NCBI GenBank assembly: GCA_028280305.1
Contig: JANQMC010000030.1
Coordinates: 33,451-97,450, forward strand
Origin: Pelagibius sp.
GTDB lineage: Bacteria; Pseudomonadota; Alphaproteobacteria; Kiloniellales; Kiloniellaceae
Direction: 5' to 3'
Length of the DNA stretch: 64,000 bases
The translations under genes were made by a program, and so were the position numbers. Positions 9,208 to 16,844 of the stretch are shown here, in pieces. Under the pieces are notes generated by a model. It was not told the origin of the DNA. It saw only the letters and a list, made by a program, of their open reading frames with translations, and ran no database searches. The first letter of the stretch is position 1. Each line of letters opens with the position of its first letter.

Positions 9208-9541
9208 GAATAGCGCTAAACGAAATTGTTGAGGGCCTGGCGGCAAGTGCGGATGAACGGGTGTTCGGGCGACAATGAAGCACTTGCCGCCGCAATGGCG
9301 CAGGCGTTCAGTTCAAGAAAAGGAAGTAAAATGACGGGCGGCCGTAGTCGCCGCCAACAGCCGCCCGTCTGCAAGCACCGAGCAGACCAATTGCTCAACC
9401 CTGCCGCCTGGCCTATCCTGACCAGACGGCAAGAGCGTGATCCGAGAAGATGCCATGTGGGTGACCCTTCGCGGCAGGCGCTTGCGGGAAATGACTTAAT
9501 GGCAAAGTCGCCGTCTTGGAACCCGCGAAACCGCACAAGGC
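9208..9541 (-). repeat. Leader unit B, possibly orphaned
   Basis: Second copy of the leader unit, with the 26-nt block (9208-9233), the hairpin (arms 9333-9342 and 9360-9369, 17-nt loop), the 29-nt block (9446-9474) and the block shared with the paralog 2 leader (9519-9541). It is separated from the nearest downstream gene by unit A, so it may be a tandem duplication of unit A or the remains of a lost paralog's leader. On the plus strand an ATG at 9331 follows an AAGGAAG site, but the frame is not kept in the other two hairpin copies. Confidence 0.55.
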
Positions 9542-9580
9542 GAATGCAAGATCGCAGGAACGAGGCCAACCTTGGTAAAG

Positions 9581-9624
9581 AGCCGGGACGACTCTCCTCT
9601 CAGGGGAGTCCTCCCGGCTTTTTT
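9581..9624 (+). terminator. Plus-strand hairpin terminator in the gap
   Basis: AGCCGGGA (9581-9588) pairs with TCCCGGCT (9612-9619), and inner GACTC/GAGTC segments extend the stem. A run of six T follows at 9619-9624. The T-run favours a plus-strand transcript, although every recognised gene nearby is on the minus strand. The minus-direction tail is weak. Confidence 0.6.
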
Positions 9625-9661
9625 GGCAGTTCCACACGACGGGCGCTCTGGATGCCCGGCC

Positions 9662-9698
9662 ACAGAAAAGGGCGGCTGCCGCCATGGCAACCGCCCTT
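9662..9698 (-). terminator. Terminator of paralog 4
   Basis: AAGGGCGG (9668-9675) pairs with CCGCCCTT (9691-9698). Read on the minus strand, the hairpin ends in a short T-run (CCCTTTTCTG). It lies about 50 nt past the paralog 4 stop, so paralog 4 is probably transcribed separately from paralog 3. Confidence 0.65.
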
Positions 9699-9746
9699 AT
9701 GCTTCCCTATCGCCCTCCGGACCTCAGAGGACGGACCGTCAGGGCA

Positions 9747-11915
9747 TTACTGCCAGGGGTTACCCCCCGGGAAGACCGTCGAATTGTCGGGCTTCGGTTC
9801 CTGCATGTGCTTTCCGGGTCCTCCGGGCGCCGCATGCTTCACTTCGAAGCGCCGCTCCCTGCAGGTATTCGGCAGGATCTGGAGTCCGCGCCCATTGCGG
9901 GTGGCGCAAACCTCCACCCGCCACTGGCCAGGCTTCATCTTTGCGAGGTTCAGGTTGGCCACACCATTGGCCATCTTTGTCGGCAGGTAAGGATCCGTTA
10001 CAAGCTTCATACGATAGAAGCGCAAAGCATAGATGGCGCCCGGTTTCGCGCCAACAAGGCGCACCTTTCCTCCGGCAACCTGAACGGCGCTGGCGGGAAG
10101 CCCGACCTGCGGATTGCCCGGCAACTGTGCGCTGCTGTCCGGAACGACTCCCGCCACCGGCGTGCATCTCATGACTTCGTCCTTGGATATGATCTCAAGA
10201 GTACTGCCGGAACTCCCGTAGACCTGCATGCTCAGGTGTATTTTTTGCTCCGGGGTCGGTTGCGGTCCCACGGCAGAGACCAGCCCGACGCCCTTCCACG
10301 CCAAAGTCCTTTCAGAGGGCGCGACGATATCCAGATTGACACCCTCATTCAGGGCAAAAGGAACCGGCCCGAAGCTCTTGTGTTCAGCGAAGAGTACTAC
10401 TGTGCCGGAGACATCGCTGCGGCCGACGAGGTTCCCGATCACCTGGTAACGGCTTGGACAGAGGAACCGCCCGCCGACGGGGACGGACTCGACGACCTTC
10501 ACCTTGATCGACGGCTCCGGCCAGATCGGATGGCAAATCAAGCGCAATTCGTTCTCGTCTTCGTCGGCAACGAAAACATCGGCAGTACCCTCATTTGCGC
10601 GAACGATCGCCCGATAGATCACTAGCTGGTTCGGCGCGGTTTCGCTTGCCGCCGAAACGCCATGCCACGAGATATCGTGACCAGCAGCGAATTTTTCTTC
10701 GCTGCCCGCTTCGAGATCAAACTGGCGGATCTCCAGCAGTGAGTCATTGCCGAAGAGCTGAACCGTGGCTGCACCCTGAGCCCTGCCTGAGACCTGGCCG
10801 CGCACCCAGATGCGCGATGGGCAGGACCAACGCTCTCCGAGAACCACTTCTTTTTTTGTTTCAGCTTCCAGGATCTCGATCGTCGGCGGCAACTCGGTCG
10901 TCTTGCCGCCGGGCGCTGCCGTCGCGTTGCAGGTTACCGCATAGTCCACCCAAGGGGACTGGAAATTCGAACTCTCGCCGACCATGCGGATTTTGCCGCT
11001 CATGGCACCGCCGTCGTCCGTCAGCGGAAGCTGATGGGTGAAGTTGGCGATCTTGGCCGCGGACGTCGTTACGGTCTTGACGCCGCTCTTTTCACCCTTG
11101 TCATCGACGTAGCGGAAGCTCACCGTTTCGTTCGGGTGTAGACTCGTGATGCTGCCGGCAGCGTTCAGGCGGCAGACCGAGATGTTACTCGTCACGGCGA
11201 TGGCCAGCGCCGAGTCCGCCACTTGATTCAGAGTCAAGGTAGTCAGAGGGCCGAACTCTATCTTCGCGCAGGTCACCATGAGTTCCGGATCGAGGGCGGC
11301 TTCTTGCGGTGGGACGATACCGCCGGCGGCACCTGACATCTCGTAGGTCAGCGCACCTCTGACAGGCACCTTGACCAAGTGGTCGGAACCGAAGATGTCG
11401 AAATTGGACATGCCATCCGCCCGCAGATCGGCGGCGTTCTGGTTGCAGGCATCCGCGGCAAGTGCGGAATAGGCCGAGCGCGGGATTACCAAGGCCTCGT
11501 CACGGTCGACTGTTTTCGGGCGGCTGCCGACGGGGTAGGAGACCGTAAGCCCGTTGTCCTTGAAGTCGAACCACTGACCCGAACTCATCTTGCCCTGCGC
11601 CCAGGCGCTCCAAGTCTTCACCCGGCCGACGGTGCCGGCATCCAGCAGTATCCGGACATGAACGACGACATCGTCTGTGCCGTCTTCCACTTGGGTGTAG
11701 ATGGCACCGTTACCGATCACCTTGATTGACGGTGCGGACAGCTGCTTGACATAAATCTGACCGTCGTCGGCGAACACCGGCGCCGACAGCAAAAGGCCCG
11801 CCGCCATGGTGGCAGCGCCGATCAGACAGTGTTGAAATGCCGGGTTCCCATGGCGGCGGCTCGACGCATGGCTTTGGCGGCGCCGGGCGCCGCGGCTCGA
11901 AGAGACCCACATCAT
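9747..11915 (-). CDS. Exported multi-module CP-repeat protein, diverged paralog 4 (722 aa)
   Basis: An Arg-rich n-region and hydrophobic stretch ending SAPVFAD (residue 50) give a signal peptide. The shared N-terminal domain (~52-216) keeps GRVKTWSAW, DIFGSDHL and EMSGAAGG. The module C248-C329 resembles paralog 2. Two CP modules follow (WSCP C365-C461; FLCP C486-C584). The C-terminal domain is shorter and more diverged but keeps ALRFYR and a Cys pair (C670, C685). The C-terminal tail is different: NSTVFPGGNPWQ, with VF and PG kept but shifted. The ATG has a TAGGAGAAG site. It is the most upstream gene of the cluster, with its own leader hairpin and terminator. Function not assigned. Confidence 0.85.
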   Translation of the reverse strand: MMWVSSSRGARRRQSHASSRRHGNPAFQHCLIGAATMAAGLLLSAPVFADDGQIYVKQLSAPSIKVIGNGAIYTQVEDGTDDVVVHVRILLDAGTVGRVKTWSAWAQGKMSSGQWFDFKDNGLTVSYPVGSRPKTVDRDEALVIPRSAYSALAADACNQNAADLRADGMSNFDIFGSDHLVKVPVRGALTYEMSGAAGGIVPPQEAALDPELMVTCAKIEFGPLTTLTLNQVADSALAIAVTSNISVCRLNAAGSITSLHPNETVSFRYVDDKGEKSGVKTVTTSAAKIANFTHQLPLTDDGGAMSGKIRMVGESSNFQSPWVDYAVTCNATAAPGGKTTELPPTIEILEAETKKEVVLGERWSCPSRIWVRGQVSGRAQGAATVQLFGNDSLLEIRQFDLEAGSEEKFAAGHDISWHGVSAASETAPNQLVIYRAIVRANEGTADVFVADEDENELRLICHPIWPEPSIKVKVVESVPVGGRFLCPSRYQVIGNLVGRSDVSGTVVLFAEHKSFGPVPFALNEGVNLDIVAPSERTLAWKGVGLVSAVGPQPTPEQKIHLSMQVYGSSGSTLEIISKDEVMRCTPVAGVVPDSSAQLPGNPQVGLPASAVQVAGGKVRLVGAKPGAIYALRFYRMKLVTDPYLPTKMANGVANLNLAKMKPGQWRVEVCATRNGRGLQILPNTCRERRFEVKHAAPGGPGKHMQEPKPDNSTVFPGGNPWQ

Positions 11916-12083
11916 CTTCTCCTAAGTCCGAATTGTCCTGGATCCGTAACTCCGGATCCATTGCCTGTGGGTCGCATGTATGGGGTGGGCGGTTCACTCC
12001 GACCTGAAGCCTTTTCGTCTCGTCGGGTTTCACGGGCGTTGCCGCCCCGCTGGAACGTCCAAGCAATAAGACGAAAAGATGGT

Positions 12084-12145
12084 GACGGGCGGCCGCAGTC
12101 GCCGCCAACAGCCGCCCGTCCACGGGTTGCCGAGCAGAAAAATTG
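12084..12145 (-). repeat. Leader hairpin copy C upstream of paralog 4
   Basis: GACGGGCGGC (12084-12093) pairs with GCCGCCCGTC (12111-12120) around a 17-nt loop. The hairpin is identical to copy B except for one loop base. A following block to ~12145 (GCCGAGCAG...ATTGCTCA) also matches copy B. It lies ~170 nt upstream of the paralog 4 start. The remaining sequence of the 11916-12242 gap shows nothing else I can name. Confidence 0.6.
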
Positions 12146-12242
12146 CTCACCCCCCGTTCCTTCAGGCCGGCAAGCGGCCCGATTGCGCTCCTAGGTCGAA
12201 CAGGAACAGGGTAAAGTTCAATCTTTCTGGGAAATTCGGCCG

Positions 12243-13139
12243 TCAGCTTTCGGGCAGGGGAATGAACTCGTCTTCGCCGGGCACGGCGGCGAAACGCCCG
12301 GCCTTCCAGTCCGCCTTGGCTTGCTCGATGCGCTCGGGCGTGGAGGCGACGAAGTTCCACCAGATATGGCGCTGACCGTCGATGGCCGCGCCGCCGAGCA
12401 GCATCACCCGGCTGGCCACCCTTGCCGTCATTTCCACTGCCGCGCCGGGAGCAAGGACCGCCATGGTGTTCGATTCATACAGCCGTCCCGCGATCTCCAG
12501 ACTGCCACCCACGACGTAGGCCGCCCGTTCGGCATGGTCGGCGGGCAGTGTCAGCGCCGCCCCTTCGTCGAACTCCGCATGAACATAGAACATCTCCGAA
12601 AACACCCGCACGGGCGAAGACTGGCCGAAGACCGCGCCGGCGATCAACCGCATCCAGACACCCGGCTGCTGGATCTCGGGCAAGTCCGCCGTTGGATAGT
12701 GAACGAATTCCGGTTTGGTCTCTTCCTGGGCCAGCGGCAGCGCGATCCATGACTGCATCCCATGCAGACGCTGAACGCTCGCCCGGGCTTCCTCACCGCT
12801 GCGCTCAGAATGCACGATGCCCCTGCCCGCGGTCATCCAGTTCACCGCGCCCGGGCGGATCGCCTGAACCACCCCCAGACTGTCGCGGTGCATGATCTCA
12901 CCGTCAAAGAGATAGGTGACCGTCGCCAGACCGATGTGGGGATGGGGCCGCACGTCAATCCCCTGCCCCGCCGCGAACGTCGCCGGCCCCATCTCGTCGA
13001 GAAAGATGAAAGGGCCCACGAGGCGCCTTTTGGCATAGGGCAGAATACGCCGCACGGAAAACCCGCCGAGGTCGCGGCTGCGCGGGGCGATGGTCAATTC
13101 GACCGGATCGTTGCTCTTGATCGTGGGGGAGTCGTTCAT
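12243..13139 (-). CDS. Pirin family protein
   Basis: A bicupin protein of 298 residues, normal length for bacterial pirins. The metal site is visible: H66 and H68 in RPHPHIG, H110 and E112 in GRGIVHSE. The first cupin spans ~25-130 and the second ~170-285. Pirins bind Fe(II); some act as quercetin 2,3-dioxygenases, others as redox-sensitive regulators, and the sequence does not decide which. It is cytoplasmic, with no signal peptide. It is followed on the same strand by a small membrane protein, 51 nt below its start's upstream neighbour, but no functional link is evident. Strong family match. Confidence 0.92.
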   Translation of the reverse strand: MNDSPTIKSNDPVELTIAPRSRDLGGFSVRRILPYAKRRLVGPFIFLDEMGPATFAAGQGIDVRPHPHIGLATVTYLFDGEIMHRDSLGVVQAIRPGAVNWMTAGRGIVHSERSGEEARASVQRLHGMQSWIALPLAQEETKPEFVHYPTADLPEIQQPGVWMRLIAGAVFGQSSPVRVFSEMFYVHAEFDEGAALTLPADHAERAAYVVGGSLEIAGRLYESNTMAVLAPGAAVEMTARVASRVMLLGGAAIDGQRHIWWNFVASTPERIEQAKADWKAGRFAAVPGEDEFIPLPES

Positions 13140-13190
13140 TGTCTTTTGTCCAAAAGGTCTCCGACCGACCCAGAGGCGCGCCGGGGCGGT

Positions 13191-13526
13191 CTAACGCTCT
13201 TGCTGTTCGAGCGAGGGAGTCCTGGTTTTCAGGCGCCACATCTCGAAGAGTCCCATGCAGATCGGCACAACGCCGAGAACCAGCAGCAACAATCCGGCCG
13301 GTTCGCTGCCCAAGCGGCTTTCCAGATAGGAAGTTGCATAGAAGTCGTCGATGACGGGTTGCCCCCATTCACCATAGGACAACAAGGCGACGCTCCAGGC
13401 CACCATACAGAAAGCGGCGCTCAGCAGAGCCAGCACGCGGATGATGGAGCGCGCCAGATCGGCGCTGCCCAGGGCCAGCAGATAAGCCACTAAAGCGGTC
13501 GTAAACAGCAACGGCAGGAGGTCCAT
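13191..13526 (-). CDS. Small three-helix membrane protein, unknown
   Basis: A 111-residue protein starting at MDLLPLLF; the open frame continues upstream, but that part is Arg/Gly-rich and overlaps the region before the cinA-like stop, so the internal ATG is preferred. Three hydrophobic segments (~3-20, 25-48 and 77-95) predict an inner-membrane protein with a short polar C-terminus (KTRTPSLEQQER). No family recognised and no catalytic motif. It lies between the cinA-like gene and the pirin gene on the same strand. Confidence 0.6.
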   Translation of the reverse strand: MDLLPLLFTTALVAYLLALGSADLARSIIRVLALLSAAFCMVAWSVALLSYGEWGQPVIDDFYATSYLESRLGSEPAGLLLLVLGVVPICMGLFEMWRLKTRTPSLEQQER

Positions 13527-13596
13527 CGCCTTGAGCCCTTCTTTCTCCCCCGGCTTCCCCCGCCAGGGTCCTGTCTGCCCCCGAAATGCCCGACTG

Positions 13597-14412
13597 TCAG
13601 CCTGCAGCCCGCTCGCCCGTGGCGGCTCCCTTGCTGTCCTGCTCTTTCTGGAGCGGGCGATCACCCGGCTCCCAATCCCCGTCACCCCCAAGCGCCGCGA
13701 TCATCTTATCGACGGCACCCGCCGCCTCTTCCAGCACCGCCTCGTCCGTCGACCGCAGCACCACCCTGACGCCGAAGTTACCCTGCCGGTTGAACGGATA
13801 GCTGCCGATCTCGACAGCGGGAAACCGCGTCTGGATCTCGCCCAGGCTTGCGGCGATGGTGCCCTCGCCCAAACCTATCGTCACGGTCTTCGACTGCAGC
13901 GGCGCGCCGCCGGCAAGACGATGCCGCAGGCTCTGGAACATCGCCTGCATGATGGCGGGAATACCGGCCATCACGAAGACGTTCTCCATCTGGAAGCCGG
14001 GCGCCTGGCTCACCGGGTTCTCGATCAGCGTCGCCCCCTCCGGCGTCCGCGCCATCCGCAGGCGTGCCTCGTTCAGTTGGCCGGGTTCATAGTGGGCTTC
14101 AAGGATCGCCCGCGCCTCCGGGTTAACGATCAGGGGCACACCGAAGGCCTTTGCGACGCAGTCGGCGGTGATGTCGTCGTGGGTCGGCCCGATCCCGCCG
14201 GTGGTGAAGACATAATCGAAACGCGGGCGCACCTCGTTCAGGGTGGACACGATGACCGCCTCGTCATCGGGCACCACCCTGACCTCCATCATGCGGATAC
14301 CGATGCTGTTCAGTTCCTCGCCGATGTAGGCGAGGTTCTTATCCTGGGTGCGCCCGGAGAGAATCTCATTGCCGATGATAAGCAGGCAGGCTGTGATCGT
14401 CGGCGCCGTCAC
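13597..14412 (-). CDS. CinA-like molybdopterin-binding domain protein
   Basis: A 271-residue protein with the MoCF/CinA N-terminal fold: an N-terminal LLIIGNEILSGRTQD motif and a TTGGIGPTHDD motif at ~residue 73. The C-terminal nicotinamide-nucleotide deamidase (PncC) domain of full-length CinA is absent; the protein ends in a low-complexity tail. Stand-alone copies like this are common in alphaproteobacteria and are usually annotated as competence/damage-inducible protein A. The N-terminal domain in other CinA proteins has ADP-ribose pyrophosphatase activity, so nucleotide clean-up is plausible but unproven here. The lipoprotein gene upstream ends 5 nt before its start, suggesting one transcript. 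Confidence 0.88.
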   Translation of the reverse strand: MTAPTITACLLIIGNEILSGRTQDKNLAYIGEELNSIGIRMMEVRVVPDDEAVIVSTLNEVRPRFDYVFTTGGIGPTHDDITADCVAKAFGVPLIVNPEARAILEAHYEPGQLNEARLRMARTPEGATLIENPVSQAPGFQMENVFVMAGIPAIMQAMFQSLRHRLAGGAPLQSKTVTIGLGEGTIAASLGEIQTRFPAVEIGSYPFNRQGNFGVRVVLRSTDEAVLEEAAGAVDKMIAALGGDGDWEPGDRPLQKEQDSKGAATGERAAG

Positions 14413-14417
14413 GATAC

Positions 14418-14966
14418 TCAGAACTCCAGCCGCGGCAGCACGGCATCGCTGCGGACATAGCCCTTGGCTTCCATGCAGCCGGTCATCAAAGATCCCCGGC
14501 GCTGCCGCAGGTCGAACTCGTCGACCCGCTGGCGCAGGCCGGAATAGCGCGACTGGCTGGTCAGCGTGTCGATCCCGGCGTTACGGTCATCGGTGATCTG
14601 GGCGTCGCGTCGCGTCTGCGCCGATGCATAGGCATAGCAGTCCTCGATGTCGGCCCGATAGGCCTCTTCATCCTCGGCCCGCTGCACCTGCCAGGTGGAG
14701 CCGTCGGGGCCCTTCAGGATCACGCCGCCTTCCTCTTCGCCATCGGCCGCCGGCAGGCCCGCGCTCTGTTCGCTTTCGCTCACGCCCGGGGGCGGTAGGG
14801 CATCGCCACCGGCCGCACCGGCATCAACGCTGCCCGGCGGCGGTGCGGAGCCGCTGTTGTCGCCGCCGAGTACATTGGAATCCGAAGTGCAGGCGGCCAG
14901 CGCCAGCAGACCTGCGGAAGCGATGGAGATAAGCAAAAGCGAACGGCGGCTTGACTGGACGAGCAT
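14418..14966 (-). CDS. Putative lipoprotein, unknown function
   Basis: A 182-residue protein starting at MLVQSSRRSLLL, with an AAGGGA site upstream; an earlier in-frame start would add 14 polar residues before the signal peptide. The lipobox LAAC puts the lipidated cysteine at residue 26. The mature N-terminus is Gly/Ser/Pro/Glu-rich and probably disordered to ~residue 75. A folded C-terminal part (~80-180) has two cysteines (DIEDCYAYA and MTGCMEAKGY), typical of small alphaproteobacterial lipoproteins. No named domain recognised. It is probably in the outer membrane or periplasm, and co-transcribed with the cinA-like gene. Confidence 0.75.
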   Translation of the reverse strand: MLVQSSRRSLLLISIASAGLLALAACTSDSNVLGGDNSGSAPPPGSVDAGAAGGDALPPPGVSESEQSAGLPAADGEEEGGVILKGPDGSTWQVQRAEDEEAYRADIEDCYAYASAQTRRDAQITDDRNAGIDTLTSQSRYSGLRQRVDEFDLRQRRGSLMTGCMEAKGYVRSDAVLPRLEF

Positions 14967-15172
14967 GGAAAATCCCTTGCGGCGACGAGGTCCAATAGGC
15001 GCCTCCAAACCCAGATCGAAGAGCCTGGGTGGAGCAGGCGGAAAGGCATTGCTAGACTGTGATTCCTAGAGTGGCTTCCCGGGCTGTAAGTTGCAAGCCC
15101 ATGTCATTAACTCTTCGCGGAGCGATAACACCTGACGGTTGAGCGCCTCGAGGCTTCAATTAGATCATCGTA

Positions 15173-15874
15173 ATGGACTTTCCAGCCCCCCTGATCCAAG
15201 GCCGTCTGATCCGGCGCTACAAACGTTTTCTCTCCGACATCGAAATGCCGGACGGCAGTGAAATCGTCGCTCACTGTGCCAACCCAGGCTCCATGCTGGG
15301 TTTGGCCACTCCCGGTTCGGTTGCATGGCTCTCCCCCGCGACCAACCCAAAGAGAAAGCTGAAATTCTCCTGGGAACTGGTCGAATCCGACGGGGCGCTG
15401 GTCGGAATCAATACCGGGCGGGCCAACGCGGTGGTCGCCGAAGCGCTGGAGGCGGGCAGCCTGGAGGCTTTTCAAGGCTATGGGGCGGTGCGGCGCGAGG
15501 TTCCCTACGGGTCCAACAGCCGGATCGACTTCCTCCTGCCGGGCGACGAGGCCCCGGACTGCTTTATAGAAGTGAAGTCGGTCACCCTGAAGCGCGGCGG
15601 CGGTCTGGCGGAATTCCCGGATTCGGTTACGGCGCGCGGCGCTAAACATCTGATGGAGCTCGCAAAAATTGCCCAAGAGGGTCAACGGGCGGTGATGCTC
15701 TTCCTGGTGCAGCGCGGCGATTGCGATGCCGTCTCCGTGGCCGAGGACATCGATCCCGTCTACGCCGCCGCCCTTCGCCAGGCGTTAGCAAAAGGGGTTG
15801 AAGTCCTGTGCTATAGTTGCAACGTATCGCCGGAGGCGGTGAGGTTGGACGCTGCCCTGCCTTTAAGGCTATAA
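15173..15874 (+). CDS. sfsA: Sugar fermentation stimulation protein SfsA
   Basis: 233 residues, the usual length for SfsA. Characteristic motifs are RYKRFLSDIE near the N-terminus, HCANPGSMLGL (~34-44), SRIDFLLP, then CFIEVKSVTLKR (~128-139), the nuclease-like acidic core of the family, and FPDSVTARGAKHL. SfsA was named for stimulating maltose metabolism in E. coli and has an OB-like plus restriction-endonuclease-like fold; its molecular role remains unclear. It begins the plus-strand run sfsA-map-radC. Divergent from the lipoprotein gene across 206 nt. Confidence 0.95.
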   Translation: MDFPAPLIQGRLIRRYKRFLSDIEMPDGSEIVAHCANPGSMLGLATPGSVAWLSPATNPKRKLKFSWELVESDGALVGINTGRANAVVAEALEAGSLEAFQGYGAVRREVPYGSNSRIDFLLPGDEAPDCFIEVKSVTLKRGGGLAEFPDSVTARGAKHLMELAKIAQEGQRAVMLFLVQRGDCDAVSVAEDIDPVYAAALRQALAKGVEVLCYSCNVSPEAVRLDAALPLRL

Positions 15875-15986
15875 GCGGCTTCCGCAGCGCGACTCTTTAA
15901 GGAAGACTGCGGTAAGATTTGGCCCCGAGAGCCAGTTTTTTTTGGGGCCGGTTTCGGAGAGCAACTCCCCAACAGGGGTCGAAGAG

Positions 15987-16814
15987 ATGAAGCAAGGTTA
16001 CAGCGCAGAAAGAGTCAGCCCGCGGGACGGCGGCTACGTCATTCACGACGAAGCCGGCTTTGAAGGCATGCGCCGGGCCGGCAGACTTGCCGCCGAGACC
16101 CTGGACATGATCACCCCGGAGGTGAAGCCGGGTGTAACGACGGAAGATCTGAATCAGCTCTGCCACGACTTCATCGTCGGCCACGACGCCGTTCCGGCGC
16201 CCCTGGGCTATCGCGGTTTTCCCAAGTCGATCTGCACCTCGGTGAACCATGTCGTCTGCCATGGCATTCCCAGCCCCGACAAGCGGCTGGAGGACGGCGA
16301 CACGCTCAACATCGATGTCACCGTCATCGTCGACGGCTGGCACGGCGATACCAGCCGCATGTTTTACGTCGGCGAACCCAAGATCAAGGCCCGCCGCCTC
16401 GCCGAAGTCACTTATGAATCGATGATGCGCGGTATCGAGGTGGTGAAGCCCGGCGCGACCCTGGGCGACATCGGCCACGCCATTCAGAGCTTCGCCGAGA
16501 AGCAGCGCTTCTCCGTGGTGCGTGACTTCTGCGGCCACGGCCTGGGCCAGGTTTTCCATGACGCGCCCAGCGTGCTGCACTACGGTCGGCCGGGCGACGG
16601 CATCGCCCTGCGCGAAGGCATGTTCTTCACCATCGAGCCGATGATCAACGTCGGACGGCCGGAGGTGAAAATCCTGCAGGACGATTGGACGGCGGTGACC
16701 CGCGACATGAAGCTTTCGGCCCAGTTCGAACACTCCATCGGCGTCACCGCGACGGGCTATGAGATCTTCACCCTCTCGCCCAAGGGCTGGCATGCCCCGC
16801 CCTATGAGGTCTGA
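15987..16814 (+). CDS. map: Type I methionine aminopeptidase
   Basis: Removes the initiator methionine from nascent proteins. All five metal ligands are present (275-residue numbering): D110 in NIDVT, D121 in HGDTS, H184 in CGHGLG, E217 in TIEPM and E248 in QFEHS; substrate-binding H92 sits in VCHGIP. The ATG at 15987 is preferred over an in-frame TTG at 15942, because alignment to typical Map proteins starts there and a GAAGAG stretch precedes it. A GGCCCC...GGGGCC hairpin at 15921-15949 lies in the gap after sfsA. radC follows after 30 nt. Confidence 0.95.
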   Translation: MKQGYSAERVSPRDGGYVIHDEAGFEGMRRAGRLAAETLDMITPEVKPGVTTEDLNQLCHDFIVGHDAVPAPLGYRGFPKSICTSVNHVVCHGIPSPDKRLEDGDTLNIDVTVIVDGWHGDTSRMFYVGEPKIKARRLAEVTYESMMRGIEVVKPGATLGDIGHAIQSFAEKQRFSVVRDFCGHGLGQVFHDAPSVLHYGRPGDGIALREGMFFTIEPMINVGRPEVKILQDDWTAVTRDMKLSAQFEHSIGVTATGYEIFTLSPKGWHAPPYEV

Positions 16815-16844
16815 CGCAAAACACCGCAAGCCGGCCTAAGTCAG

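Larger units (their letters stand above)
8646..9746. other. 1.1 kb gene-free gap with duplicated leader units
   Basis: No convincing gene. The gap between paralogs 3 and 4 contains two diverged copies of a ~310-330 bp leader unit (8838-9143 and 9208-9541), a plus-strand hairpin terminator (9581-9624) and the minus-strand terminator of paralog 4 (9662-9698). The open frames here are on both strands, overlap each other and are not conserved in frame between the two units, so they are best read as non-coding. Confidence 0.6.

Noticed and set aside
9519..9541. tRNA-like T-arm in the conserved leader block (GGTTTCGCGGGTTC on minus strand)
   Set aside because: No acceptor or anticodon arms can be drawn around it, and the same block lies in the paralog 2 leader.
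8766..9685. Four overlapping minus-strand open frames in the 1.1 kb gap
   Set aside because: They overlap each other, lack starts with ribosome sites, and parallel segments occur in different frames in units A and B. Best explained by conserved non-coding leader sequence.
8999..12120. Three copies of a short palindromic repeat as a CRISPR array
   Set aside because: Only three copies, irregular spacing (hundreds of bp to 2.7 kb), with genes between; no cas genes.
13597..14412. Full CinA with PncC deamidase
   Set aside because: The protein ends at residue 271 in a low-complexity tail; no PncC domain follows in any frame.
15921..15949. Hairpin with eight T before map as an sfsA terminator
   Set aside because: The T-run lies in the loop, before the 3' arm, so it does not have terminator geometry.
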